From Clavaria fumosa (taxonomy: Eukaryota; Basidiomycota; Agaricomycetes; Agaricales; Clavariaceae), in assembly GCA_951802425.1 (NCBI GenBank), contig OX637795.1, positions 4,196,501 through 4,260,500 of the forward strand: a DNA stretch of 64,000 bases, given 5' to 3'. Below the pieces are notes generated by a model that ran no database searches, was not told the origin of the DNA, and saw only the letters and a program-made list of their open reading frames with translations. The position numbers and the translations under genes were made by a program. Below are positions 1 through 12,420 of this stretch, in pieces (position 1 is the stretch's first letter; the number at the start of each line of letters is the position of its first letter).

Positions 1-3000
1 AATGACTGGCAGAGTCTGCTGGAAATCACCACCAAAGACCACAGTGAGACCTCCAAATAACCTGTCACAGGCCCTAATGTCCTTTAGAGTGTTGTTGACT
101 GCCTCTGGGATGTGACAATGTTGCATGGGCACCTCATCCCAGATGATTAAGTGAGCTGCCTGGAAGAGCTCTGCCTCCATACTATTCCTCTTGATTGCAC
201 ATGTAGAGGATTCATGAACCTGAAGTGGAATCTTGAACCTGGAATGGGAAGTCCTTCCACCCTTTAGAAGCAAAGCAGCAATTCCAGAGGAGGCCACACA
301 AATCACAATCTTCCCCTGGGCTCTCAATGCATGACAGAGTGTGTTGTAAATGAAAGTTTTTCCAGTTCCACCAGGGCCATTAAGAAAGAAGCAATGTCCA
401 GACTTGGAGGTGACTGCATCCATGATCTGATCAAATGCATGCCTTTGCTCCTCATTGAGCATGGGAATCTGCTGGTCTGCCAAGCTCTGCTCCTGGACCA
501 CATCATAGTCACACTGCTCTGCAATGAGCCTATTGCCCACCAAGTGCTGCCAGTCCATGTGGGGGAGGGGCATGGGAGGATAGTCTGAGAGAGACTTGTT
601 GCTGGAGTGCAGCAAAATGTCAATGAGGTGGAGACCATAATCAAAGGCATCCTCTTCAGTAGGGTTATCCCTGCCAAGTCTCCTAAGGGTATGCCTCAGA
701 TCATCACATACAAACTCCCTAAATTGCATCCACAGCTGCTCAGGCTGAGCAGGCTGACAGTCTCTGAGGATGATGGCAAAGAGAGACCTGAGCTGTTTCC
801 CAGTCTGCATGGTGCTGGCATCCTGCAAACAGAGAATCCACTCATTGTCATCTTCCAAGAACCCTCTAGCCATGCAAGAGGCCTTAAATGTGGGATGGAC
901 AGTGCCATTGAAGGTGAGGAGGTCCTGAAAGGATGTAGCACCCTATCAAGCAAATTCATTAGCATTATGAAGCCAATTACAGTGTCAAGGAGACTGTCTG
1001 ACCTTGACTGCAGTCAACAAAGTCCTGAGGTAGAAGCACTCTCCAGCAGATGGTGGAACATAGTACATTCTCCCAATTGCAAAGCCTCTAGATCTGGGCT
1101 TCCACATGTTCCTACTGGCCAACCAAGTAAACCTTTGAGGAAACTCATGGTAGAGAAGGTTCTTGGCATCCTCATATGTGGCATTGGCCTTGAAGTATGC
1201 AGTAAGTGTGGTGTCTTTGTCTGCAGCCTTGACAATGACCTCCTGAATGTCTCTCTGCTGGTCTGAGTTCCAAGTGACACATTGCTAGCCAGGCAGGTGG
1301 ATGGAGAGCCTAACAACATTGGGAATCTCTCCATGCATGTCAAACATCATCAACCTCCAGAAGGCCTCATGAGTGCCCACCCATCTGGCATCCAGGTAGA
1401 GCCTGACTTCATCATCACAGGTGCCAAATTGCATAGAGACATGATCATGTTCTTTGTAGATGTACTTGAAAATGTACTTGAAGGACTTGATGCTGATGAC
1501 ACATTCGACATTGAAATGGCAACTGTACTTGTGCAGAAGGAATGGACAGTGTGGCACTACCCAGCAATTGTCAACCTGGCATCCCCTCATTTCATGCAGC
1601 CTTCCATTATCTCGATGTTGGTAAGCAACATAAGAATCATCAGAGATGGTGGTCTGATCCCTAAAAGGCTTTGGGAAATTCTTAGCACAGCTGCCATTCT
1701 CCATGCAAGGGGCATTAGGGTTGAGAGCACCACAGGGAACATGCACCATATACTTTTTCACCAAGGCATACAGCTCTGGATCCTCCTCTGGGTCAGGGAA
1801 CTCTGCACAGAGCATAGAATTTACATCTTCTGGAGTGTGCAATTTGTGGTCATGGTGGAGTATGATGATCATGTGAATATGGGGGAGATTGTGCTTCTGG
1901 AACTCAATGGTGTACACATAGGCCTGCACCTCACCAAGAATTTTCTGCTTAGTGATGTCATTAATGAAATCCTGGACCCTGGCATGGAAGACTCTGGAGA
2001 CCAAATCAAATCTCTCTGCAGGTGTCTGGCCTTGGAGGAGAGCAGCCACTACCTTAGGGGAATTGGGATCCACAGTGAATGTGATGAAGAGATCAGCACC
2101 ATGGAAATGCCTGTTAATTGCCAGAGCATCCTGACAGTACTGAATCATATTGCGAGTGCTGCCGGAGAAAGAGGAAGGCAGGATGATCCACATATCAACC
2201 ACAAATTCTTGGAAGAGAGCACCTGCTCTGAAGAGATGATCAGACTCATCCATCCTGGGGAAGAGCCTAAAGCAAAAATATTCTGCCTGGGACATATACT
2301 TGGGTCTCCTTCTGCTAGTGATTGCATGACCTGTTGCAGCATTTCCAGGCTCCTGTCCAGGAGCATGAAGAACCTCTTCTCCAAGGTCCACATCCAAATT
2401 GTCATCAAGTGCAGCAGCTGCAGTTCTAGACCCCCTCCCTGTGGTGCCATACTCCAGCTGAGGATGCCATCCCAATTGGCCAGTAGGGAAGAGTAGCACA
2501 AAATGCAATGAGTGATAGATTGGGTTCATCTCATTGATTTGTCTGAGCCCACCACCTCTGAGGAAGAGAACAATATCCCTTGGCTGCAACTCCTGATCAC
2601 CATCACCAGGAATGATGACAGCAATCTCATTACATCCAGAGGTGGGAAGGTTGTATCTCCTCCTGTCACAGGTCCTATCAAATCTAAGGCCAATCTAGAA
2701 GTTTTGCTCTGCTCTAATATTCCTCAGCTGCTCATATGCTTGTTTGAAGATTGCCACAGATGGATGGGTCCTGTACAGAATGTTCTGCATCCCTGTCCAA
2801 CCCAGTATTGTATTGGGATGCCATGCGATGGTCTAGAGCTTCCATAGGATCATAGATATAGAGTTGGGCGAATGCAGGTGCAACTCCAGGATTGGGAATA
2901 AGAGACCCAGAGATGTGGTGCAGAGCACCTTTGACCTTGTAAACTTTGGGACCATGACCATCATTGAGGGAATTATCCACCCCCAGCCTAATTCCAGGAC

Positions 3001-4384
3001 TCTGACCAACAGAAGTCATGGCCAGAGCATTATTGTACCTCCTGAGATTCTTTCTGAAGGCCTTGGAAATGTTATCTTGGCCATGATAGAGCTGATGCAA
3101 TTCAGGAGGTAGAGGCTGCAGGGGGGATATGGAGATTTTGCCACTGTAACAGCACATCCCAAACTTAGGGAAGTGGTTGGGTGAATTTACCAGTTTCTCT
3201 GATCTCCAGTGCAAGGTTCCACATGATGGACAGGGAATGTTCATAGGGCCAAGGTCAGATCTCTGCACCAGGTCATTCTCATTGAATGGTCTTCTTGACA
3301 AAGGGAGTGGCTGATGAATAGGTTGCAGATCCAGATGAGGTGGCCCTCTAAGTGGCAGTGCAGGTGGAAGGACAGGAGCTGAATGTCAAAGGATTGGTGG
3401 ACCTGGGTGGGGTGGTAGCACAGCATATTGTGCTGCAAGTTCTCCTCCACTCAGAACTGTCCTTGGATAGTGTTACTGCAGCTAAGCTAGCTGATAGTCG
3501 ACTAATTTAGCTGCAGCTATCAGCTAACAAAATTGATTGATTGTCACTAGCTGAAGCTGAAAGCCGCAGCTACTGACTTTAGCTGACTAAATTTGCGGCT
3601 TAGCTGACAATTGACTATAGTTGACTATAGCTGACTTTGCAGTCAACTATAGCTGCATTGTTGGCAGCAAACATACAAGTTGACATGGTATTACATGCTA
3701 GATACCCTCCTCTTCATCATCCCCAATCGCAGCAATCAATACATCAAATGCTGATCCATGCTCATCTCCAAACAATGCAGCAAGGAGGTCCACCTCAACT
3801 TCTTCCACCTAATGGATTGTGCTTGATCTACCATTGATCACAGTGAACACAGCTGGCCAGGCAAAAGCATGACAAGAAGTAACTGTACAGTGACTGCCCC
3901 ATAACTGTACCATAAATGGACATGACATGTGGTGGCATAAATGGACAATTACTTTTATGTCGTATGTATAGCCAGACATGCCTCAGCCTCATGGCAAGCT
4001 TGATTGATTTTGAGGGGAACAGTACATACCTGATGGGGTTTTGAGTGGTTCTGAGGCTGGCTAGCTGTCAGCTAATGGCTGCGCAACGTTGAATAGTCGT
4101 AGTCAGAGCTGTTGCCTTAGTCTTAGCCAAGCTGGTGATTGGCTAAGCTAAAACCAGCTTCGGCTATGACTACTAGTCGGCTATTAGCTGTAGCTGCGGT
4201 AACACTATCCTTGGATGATGCCCTCTGTCTGGGTATGTCTCCAACTCCCTTTCTAACATCCTGGCTTGTCTTTGGATTTCTCAGAGTGCAGCTCTGGCCA
4301 TTTCAGGTGTATTAGGAGGAGTTACAGACCTGCCAAAGATAGTCAAGACTTGGCAAGAAGTTTAGATCAAAGTGACACTTACAT
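1..4384 (-). pseudogene. Helitron RepHel (Rep nuclease-PIF1 helicase), copy A, broken
   Basis: The - strand encodes the same protein as intact copy C (30586-35291). The helicase N-terminal half is at about 1-942, with the Walker A segment near 360-385. The 60-nt intron is at 943-1002, the Rep part at 1003-4329, and the 53-nt start-codon intron at 4330-4382. Damage seen against copy B: a CAG-to-TAG nonsense change at 1285-1287, a deletion of about 132 bp near 2176, a small frameshifting deletion near 2790, and a hAT insertion at 3468-4207 in the proline-rich N-terminal region. The Rep HUH and tyrosine motifs lie before the nonsense codon. The helicase continues to the window edge, and its C-terminal end is the separate + strand piece at 5190. 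It cannot make a full protein. Confidence 0.9.
3468..4207. mobile_element. Non-autonomous hAT-type DNA transposon (740 bp)
   Basis: The empty site is visible in copies B and C (for example near 11,290-11,310). Here the sequence is split by 740 bp flanked by the 8-bp target duplication TCCTTGGA (3460-3467 and 4208-4215). The ends are inverted repeats starting TAGTGTTACYGCAGCT, which fit the hAT family pattern (YARNG terminus, 8-bp TSD). Both subterminal regions are dense in AGCTGACTA/AGCT-like repeats, as expected for hAT transposase binding sites. No transposase ORF is present, so it depends on a source elsewhere. Because the gene hit was already a Helitron, the insertion is younger than that copy. 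Confidence 0.93.
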
Positions 4385-5189
4385 TTTTTGACAAAGGAGG
4401 AAAAATACAAAGACAGATACCCAAAAAATGCAGGCAGATTTCAGAAGAGTCTGAAAAGCACAGACTCAAGTTTAATATAGGTGCAATGGCAGCATGTCAA
4501 GTAGAACACACCTTTGAATCAGAGAGCAACGATTTGCACACAAAAGTGATCAAGATTGTTGAAAGTGGCACTTTGTGTGCACACAGACTGAGTCTTCCTC
4601 TTTCACCAGCAGTCCTGTCCTCTACTCTTTCTTCTTCTTTCACTTCTCAGTCTTCTTCTTTCACCCAGTGGTCCAGTCCTCTTTGGCCACTCTCAACCAG
4701 CCAGCCAGGAAGCCAGGAATCCAGACACTCTCTGCAATCCCCTCCTGAGTGTGTCTTTGGGAAATCACCACTAGGCAGTGTCAGTTATATGCTTATTGAC
4801 CTCTCATGTCACCCCTTTTCTGCAAGGCAGGTGGAAGTGACTGTGAGAAGGTAGTCAAAGCCAACAGTGAGGAATAAACCTCAAGCTGAGGCAAAACTTA
4901 AGCACTGTGACACCTGCAGAGTGTAAGAGGCCCAGTCTGCTCCAAAGGAACAGGGTTTGGCAGCAGCAAACTATGGCTGTGCAGTTAGGCTTCACACTCA
5001 ATAGGCTTGTTCACTGAAATCCACACTCAGTTGGAGAAAGCAGAGCAGAAAGATAGAACACCCCAGCCAGAGAGGGGCAGGCATGGCACCCCAGCCAGGG
5101 AGGGGCAGGCACAGCAGGCACAAAGTCAGAGGAGGAGAAGAAAGCAGAGTGGGGTGGGGAGGGTAGGGGCCACAGGAGGTGATGGTGGT
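4385..5189 (-). promoter_or_regulatory. RepHel 5' leader, copy A
   Basis: This is the inverted equivalent of 29,771-30,585 upstream of intact RepHel. It contains the CT-rich stretch, the direct repeat built on GCCTGCCCCTCCCTGG (about 5070-5115) and CCACAGGAGRTGATGGTGG. No clear TATA box is seen. It ends abruptly at 5189/5190, where + strand helicase sequence begins. The junction shows only a few bases of possible microhomology (GTGG/GTGAG). Confidence 0.6.
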
Positions 5190-6091
5190 GGAGTGCTTGC
5201 ATTCAAAGGTCTACCTTCTGGAGGCAGCTCTCCATCATCACCCTCAAGAGGAACATGAGGCTGGGCTTGGATGCTGCTGAGCAAGACTTTGCTCAGTGGC
5301 AATTGGATGTAGGACATGGGAAACACACAGATACAGATGACAATGTCACCCTCCCTGACTCCCTCCACTGTGCAGAGAACAGCCTGCAGTCCTTGGTGCA
5401 CTCCACATACCCTGAAATTGATCAGCTCCCCCACCCTCCTGACAACTACTTTTGTGAGAGGATGCTGCTCACTGCCAGAAATGAGGATGTACACAGGATC
5501 AATGCTCATGTCCTGCAAAGCTTTCCTGGAGATGCACAAACATTTATCTGTGCAGACTCCATTGAATCAAGAGGTGATGAGCAGGACTCAATCCTATACC
5601 CTGTGGAGTACCTCAATGCCATCAATGCTTCTGGGCTTCCCTTAGCTGAATTGACTCTGAAGCTTGGCTGTCCTTTAATGATCTTGAGGAACCTCAATCC
5701 TGGCCAAGGGGTGTGCAATGGGACCAGAGGGATCTTGACCAAAATGACCAGGAGGGTGCTTGAGGTCAGACTTTTGAGTGGGGACAATGCTGGGCAGTGC
5801 ATCCTTATACCTTGCATTACTCTCTCTTCATCAGACCTCCAGCTCCCATTTCAGCTTTGTCGACATCAGTTCCCTGTCTGTGTTGCCTTTGCCATGACCA
5901 TCAACAAGTCTCAAGGGCAATCAGTGAAGCATGTTGGATTGGCTTTGCAGACTCCTGTCTTCACTCATGGACAGTTTTATGTGGCAGTATCAAGGGTGAC
6001 ATCAATGAATAGGATTAAGGCCATTTGGACTCATACTTCCCCCCAGCCTGTAACTAAGAACATTGTATATACTGAAGTATTGTTGGACTGA
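5190..6091 (+). pseudogene. RepHel helicase C-terminal fragment
   Basis: About 300 codons match the end of copy C, from the region after helicase motif GGDFQQTLP to the normal TGA stop (6089-6091). Visible helicase motifs are the AMTINKSQGQS segment (about 5893-5925) and FYVAVSRVTS (about 5975-6004). The reading frame is open, but it has no start or ATPase core. It is the detached tail of copy A, left in its original orientation when the rest was inverted. A candidate poly(A) signal AATAAA lies at 6153-6158, matching the one downstream of other copies. Confidence 0.9.
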
Positions 6092-6350
6092 TAGTTTTAA
6101 AATACTTAACTACAGGTTTCAACAACCACATACTTGCTGACCAATTTTATGTAATAAATTTATGTAATCTGCTTATAGTTCAATAACCACTCATCAGATT
6201 TGGAGGTGTGAGAATGAAAACTACATGAAAATTCCCATGTCAACAAAGACTACAATACTGAAATATTCATAGCTCAGCAACCACTGGGCCAATCTTCACC
6301 AATTTTTTAACAGTATCTGTACACCACTCAATTAACATTTTCTCTTGCTC

Positions 6351-6379
6351 CTTGCAGTGTCTGCAAGGGTTTTTGCTAG
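6351..6379 (+). other. Helitron 3' terminus of H1 (stem-loop + CTAG)
   Basis: A 7-bp stem with a 3-nt loop (CTTGCAG-TGT-CTGCAAG, 6351-6367) is followed by GGTTTTTG and CTAG ending at 6379. This is the classic Helitron 3' architecture: a short hairpin roughly 10 nt before CTRR. The next bases (6380) are a Helitron 5' TC end. Confidence 0.92.
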
Positions 6380-6453
6380 TCTCCTCATTAAATGAGGACG
6401 ACCATGGGAAACTGGGTGGCTATGCTTATTTGTAATTTCTGAGTCAGCAGCCA
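6380..6453 (+). repeat. Orphan 74-bp Helitron 5' end
   Basis: It begins TCTCCTCATTAAATGAGGAC right after the H1 CTAG. After 74 bp the same 5' end starts again at 6454 (TCTCCTTATTAAATGAGG), now preceded by A. It is a partial copy of the terminus: either a local duplication or the stub of a unit into whose 5' region another Helitron entered at an A^T site. Confidence 0.75.
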
Positions 6454-6790
6454 TCTCCTTATTAAATGAGGACGACCGTGGGAAAGTGCTTATTTGTAAT
6501 TTCTGACTCAGCAGCTATTTGAAACTCAGGTTCTCCCCCACTTCAGTACATGGATTCACTTCAAACTGGGTCTGTGGGTGAGGTCCCCATGTCATTAGGG
6601 TCCATAAATTTTTTCTAGGATTTGACCAGTTTTTCCAGAGGCTGGGGAACCCCATCGCCTTTTTTGGGGCTTTTAAACTCAGCTAGGGGGAGCATTTCCT
6701 TACCCCTCCACAACCCATGCATGGAAATGGATGAAATTGGATAGGTACATGGGCCCCTATCAGGAGACCCTCCCTGAATATTCTCAGGAT

Positions 6791-9700
6791 TTCAGTATAT
6801 ACAATGTTCTTGGTTACAGGCTGGGGGGAAGTATGAGTCCAAATGGCCTTGATCCTATTCACTGATGTCACCCTTGATACTGCCACATAAAACTGTCCAT
6901 GAGTGAAGACAGGAGTCTGCAAAGCCAATCCAACATGCTTCACTGATTGCCCTTGAGACTTGTTGATGGTCATGGCAAAGGCAACACAGACAGGGAACTG
7001 ACGTCGACGAAGCTGAAATGGGAGCTGGAGGTCTGATGGAGAGAGAGTAATGCGAGGTATAAGGATGCACTGCCCAGCATTGTCCCCACTCAAAAGTCTG
7101 ACCTCAAGCACCCTCCTGGTCATTTTGGTCAAGATCCCTCTGGTCCCATTGCACACCCCTTGGCCAGGATTAAGGTTCCTCAAGATCATTAAAGGACAGC
7201 CAAGCTTCAGAGTCAATTCAGCTAAGGGAAGCCCAGAAGCATTGATGGCATTGAGGTACTCCACAGGATATAGTGCTCATCACCTCTTGATTCAATAGAG
7301 TCTGCACAAATAAATGTTTGTGCATCTCCAGGAAAGCTCTGCAGGACATGAGCATTGATCCTGTGTACATCCTCATTTCTGGCAGTGAGCAGCATCCTCT
7401 CACAAAAGTAGTTGTCAGGAGGGTGGGGGAGCTGATCAATTTCAGGGTATGTGGAGTGCACCAAGGACTGCAGGCTGTTCTCTGCACAGTGGAAGGAGTC
7501 AGGGAGAGTGACATTGTCATCTGTATCTGTGTGTTTCCCATGTCCTACATCCAATTGCCACTGAGCAAAGTCTTGCTCAGCAGCATCCAAGCCCAGCCTC
7601 ATGTTCCTCTTGAGGGTGATGATGGAGAGCTGCCTCCAGAAGGTAGACCTTTGAATGCAAGCACTCACAATTTGAGGCCTGGAACCTCTGACAATGACTG
7701 GCAGAGTCTGCTGGAAATCACCACCAAAGACCACAGTGAGACCTCCAAATAACCTGTCACAGGCCCTAATGTCCTTCAGAGTGTTGTTGACTGCCTCTGG
7801 AATGTGACGATGTTGCATGGGCACCTCATCCCAGATGATTAAGTGAGCTGCCTGGAAGAGCTCTGCCTCCATACTATTCCTCTTGATTGCACAGGTAGAG
7901 GATTCATGAACCTGAAGTGGAATCTTGAACCTGGAATGGGAAGTCCTTCCACCCTTTAGAAGCAAAGCAGCAATTCCAGAGGAGGCCACACAAATCACAA
8001 TCTTCCCTTGGGCTCTGAATGCATGACAGAGTGTGTTGTAAACAAAAGTTTTTCCAGTTCCACCAGGGCCATTAAGAAAGAAGCAATGTCCAGACTTGGA
8101 GGTGACTGCATCCATGATCTGAGCAAATGCATGCCTTTGCTCCTCATTGAGCATGGGAATCTGCTGGTCTGCCAAGCTCTGCTCCTGGACCACATCATAG
8201 TCACACTGCTCTGCAATAAGCCTATTGCCCACCAAATGCTGCCAGTCCATGTGGGGGAGGGGCATGGGAGGATAGTCTGAGAGAGACTTGTTGCTGGAGT
8301 GCAGCAAAATGTCAATGAGGTGGAGACCATAATCAAAGGCATCCTCTTCAGTAGGGTTATCCCTGCCAAGTCTCCTAAGGGTATGCCTCAGATCATCACA
8401 TACAAACTCCCTGAATTGCATCCACAGCTGCTCAGGATGATCAGGCTGACAGTCTCTGAGGATGATGGCAAAGAGAGACCTGAGCTGCTTCCCAGTCTGC
8501 ATGGTGCTGGCATCCTGCAAACAGAGAATCCACTCATTGTCATCTTCCAAGAACCCTCTAGCCATGCAAGAGGCCTTAAATGTGGGATGGACAGTGCCAT
8601 TGAAGGTGAGGAGGTCCTCAAAGGATGTAGCACCCTATCAAGCAAATTCATTAGCATTATGAAGCCAATTACAGTGTCAAGGAGACTGTCTGACCTTGAC
8701 TGCAGTCAACAAAGTCCTGAGGTAGAAGCGCTCTCCAGCAGATGGTGGAACATAGTACATTCTCCCAATTGCAAAGCCTCTAGATCTGGGCTTCCACATT
8801 TTCCTACTGGCCAACCAAGTAAACCTTTGAGGAAACTCATGGTAGAGAAGGTTCTTGGCATCCTCATATCTGGCATTGGCCTTGAAGTATGCAGTAAGTG
8901 TGGTGTCTTTGTCTGCAGCCTTGGCAATGACCTCCTGAATGTCTCTCTGCTGGTCTGAGTTCCAAGTGACACATTGCTGGCCAGGAAGGTGGATGGAGAG
9001 CCTAACAACATTGGGAATCTCTCCATGCATGTCAAACATCATCAACCTCCAGAAGGCCTCATGAGTGCCCACCCATCTGGCATCCAGGTAGAGCCTGACT
9101 TCATCATCACAGGTGCCAAATTGCATAGAGATACGATCATGTCCTTTGTAGATGTACTTGAAAATGTACTTGAAGGACTTGATGCTGATGACACATTCGA
9201 CATTGAAATGGCACCTGTACTTGCGCAGAAGGAATGGACAGTGTGGCACAACCCAGCGATTGTCAACCTGGCATCCCCTCACTTCATGCAGCCTTCCATT
9301 ATGTCGACGTTGGTAAGCAACATAGGAATCATCAGAGATGGTGGTCTGATCCCTAAAAGGCTTTGGAAAATTCTTAGCACAGCTGCCATTCTCCATGCAA
9401 GGGGCATTGGGGTTGAGAGCACCACAGGGACCATGCACCATATACTTTTTCACCAAGGCATACAGCTCTGGATCCTCCTCTGGGTCAGGGAACTCTGCAG
9501 AGAGCATAGAATTTACATCCTCTGGAGTGTGCAATTTGTGGTTGTGGTGGAGTATGATGATCATGTGAATATGGGGGAGATTGCGCTTCTGGAACTCAAT
9601 GGTGTACACATAGGCCTGCACCTCACCAAGAATTTTCTGCTTAGTGATGTCATTGATGAAGTCCTGGACCCTGGCATGGAAGACTCTGGAGACCAAGTCA

Positions 9701-11471
9701 AATCTCTCTGCAGGTGTCTGGCCTTGGAGGAGAGCTGCCACTACCTCAGGGGAATTGGGATCCACAGTGAAGGTGATAAAGAGATCAGCACCATGGAAAT
9801 GCCTGTTAATTGCCAGAGCATCCTGACAGTACTGGATCATATTGCGAGTGCTGCCAGAGAAAGAGGAAGGCAGGATGATACGCTGACCCAACTGAGCACT
9901 GTCAGTATCAGCATTGGCAACAGCATCCACCAGGCCTTGGTAAACATCAGACCTGATTGACTTCTGGTTGTGGGAGATCCAGTAGAGTCTTGACTGCTCT
10001 GTGGCAGCCCACATATCAACCACAAATTCTTGGAAGAGAGCACCTGCTCTGAAGAGATGATCAGACTCATCCACCCTGGGGAAGAGCCTAAAGCGAAAAT
10101 ATTCTGCCTGGGACATATACTTGGGTCTCCTTCTGCTAGTGATTGCATGACCTGTTGCAGCATTTCCAGGCTCCTGTCCAGGAGCATGAAGAGCCTCTTC
10201 TCCAAAGTCCACATCCACATTGTCATCAAGTGCAGCAGCTGCAGTCCTAGACCCCCTGCCTGTGGTGCCATACTCCAGCTGAGGGTGCCATCCCAATTGG
10301 CCAGTAGGGAAGAGTAGCACAAAATGCAATGAGTGATAGATTGGGTTCATGTCATTGATTTGTCTGAGCCCACCACCTCTGAGGAAGAGAACAATATCCC
10401 TTGGCTGCAACTCCTGATCACCATCACCAGGAATGATGACAGCAATCTCATTACATCCAGAGGTAGGAAGGTTGTATCTCCTCCTGTCACAGGTCCTATC
10501 AAATCTAAGGCCAATCTGGAAGTTTTGCTCTGCAGTGATATTCCTCAGCTGCTGATATGCTTGCTTGAAGATTGCCACAGAAGGATGGGTCCTGTACAGA
10601 ATGTTCTGCAAGGTCTGCATTGTATACCTGTCCAACCCAGTGTTGTATTGGGATGCCATGCGATGGTCTAGAGCTTCCATAGGATCATAGATGTAGAGTT
10701 GGGCAAAAGCAGGCACAACTCCAGGATTTGGAATGAGAGATCCAGCAATGTGATGCAGAGCTCCCTTGACCTTGTAAACTTTGGGACCATGACCATCATT
10801 GAGGGAATTATCCACCCCGAGCCTAATTCCAGGACTCTGACCAACAGAAGTCATGGCCAGAGCATTATTGTACCTCCTGATATTCTTTCTGAAGGCCTTG
10901 GAAATGTTATCTTGGCCATGATAGAGCTGATGCAATTCAGGAGGTAGAGGCTGCAGGTGGGGTATGAAGATTTTGCCACTGTAACAGCACATCCCAAACT
11001 TAGGGAAGTGGTTGGGTGAATTGACCAGTTTCTCTGATATCCAGTGCAAGGCTCCACATGATGGACAGGGAATGTTCATAGAGCCAAGGTCAGATCTCTG
11101 CACCAGGTCATTCCTATTGAATGGTCTTCTTGACAAAGGGAATGGCTGATGAATAGGCTGCAGATCCTGATGAGGTGGCCCTTGAGGTGGCAGTGCAGGT
11201 GGAAGGACAGGAGCTGAATGTCGAAGGATTGATGGACCTGGGTGGGGTGGTAGCACAGCATATTGTGCTGCAAGTTCTCCTCCACTCAGAACTGTCCTTG
11301 GATGATGCCCTCTGTCTGGGTATGTCTCCAACTCCCTTTCTAACATCCTGGCTTGCTGCTGGATTTCTCGGAGTGCAGCTCTGGCCATTTCAGGTGTATT
11401 AGGAGGAGTTACAGACCTGCCAAAGATAGTAAAGACTTGGCCAGAAGTTAAGATCAAAGTGACACTTACAT
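6791..11471 (-). pseudogene. Helitron RepHel, copy B, helicase frameshifted and 3'-truncated
   Basis: The Rep half is open and nearly identical to copy C. The HUH motif (PHIHM, near 9560-9575) and the KYIFKYIYKGHD tyrosine block (near 9140-9175) are both intact. Introns are conserved at 11417-11469 (splits the start codon) and 8635-8694 (60 nt). The helicase has Walker A GPGGTGKT near 8060. A 10-bp deletion around 7272, relative to copy C, shifts the frame about 170 codons before the end. The last four codons and the stop are replaced at 6791 by reversed subterminal repeat. A Rep-only product could still be made from unspliced RNA; full RepHel could not. Confidence 0.9.
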
Positions 11472-12420
11472 TTTTTGACAAAGGAGGAAAAATACAAAGA
11501 TAGATACAAATAAAAAATGCAGGCAGATTTCAGAAGAGTCTGAAAAGCACAGACTCAAGTTCAATATAGGTGCAATGGCAGCATGTCAAGTAGAACACAC
11601 CTTTGAATCAGAGAGCAATGATTTGCACACAAAAGTGATCAAGATTGTTGAAAGTGGCACCTCATGTGCACACAGACTGAGTCTTCGTCTTTCACCAGCA
11701 GTCCTGTCCTCTTAGGCTGCTCTACTCTTTCTCCTTCTTTCACTTCTCAGTCTTCTTCTTTCACCCAGTGGTCCAGTCCTCTTTGGCCACTCTCTACCAG
11801 CAAGCCAGGAAGCCAGGAATCCAGACACTCTCTGCAATCCCCTCCTGAGTGTGTCTTTGGGAAATCACTGCTAGGCAGTGTCAGTTATATGCTTATTGAC
11901 CTCTCGTGTCACCCCTTTTCTGCAAGGCAGGTGGAAGTGACTGTGAGAAGGTAGTAAAAGCCAACAGTGAGGAATGAACCTCAAGCTGAGGCAAAACTTA
12001 AGCACTGTGACACCTGCAGAGTGTAAGAGGCCCAGTCTGCTCCAAAGGAACAGGGTTTGGCAGCAGCAAACTAAGGCTGTGCAGGTAGGCTTCACACTCA
12101 ATAGGCTTGTTCACTGAAATCCACACTCAGTCTGAGAAAGCACCAGAGCAGAGAGATAGAACACCCCAGCCAGAGAGGGGCAGGCACGGCACCCCAGCCA
12201 GGGAAGGGCAGGCATGGCAGGCACAAAGTTAGAGGAGGACAGGAAAGCAGAGTGGGGTGGGGAGGGTAGGGGCCACAGGAGATGGTGGTGGTGAAGAAGA
12301 AGGAGCGGTTCGCACTGGCCCCTTACATCTGCTCACAATTTGTATTACTCCTGTGTCACCTGCTCCTCCCAAAGACAAAGGGGCTAATTTTTTTAAATTT
12401 AAATAATTTAACTATTTACA
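11472..12420 (-). promoter_or_regulatory. RepHel 5' leader, copy B
   Basis: This is the reverse complement of 29,630-30,585. Read on the - strand it has TTAGCCCCTTTGTCTTTGG-CAG, an acceptor-like end of the upstream array, then GAGCAGGTGACACAGG, a CT-rich stretch, the GTGCCTGCCCCTCC direct repeat, and the AT-rich stretch ending AAAAAAT before the split start codon. No TATA box is obvious. Confidence 0.55.

Larger units (their letters stand above)
1..6379 (+). mobile_element. Helitron unit H1, left-truncated, internally inverted
   Basis: The right end is a complete Helitron 3' terminus (stem-loop 6351-6367, CTAG at 6376-6379). The helicase tail at 5190-6091 is on the + strand, but the rest of the RepHel gene and its leader (1-5189) are on the - strand. 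Compared with intact unit H5, position 1 corresponds to about 34,365 and position 5190 to about 34,389. This fits an inversion of roughly 5.2 kb within one Helitron, with the left breakpoint just outside the window. A hAT element is nested at 3468-4207. The 5' end of H1 is not visible. Confidence 0.8.

Noticed and set aside
1282..2496. 404-codon + strand frame opposite the Rep gene, with similar frames at 8974, 32097 and 53234
   Set aside because: It is the antisense shadow of the conserved Rep coding sequence; the - strand frame holds the HUH and tyrosine motifs.
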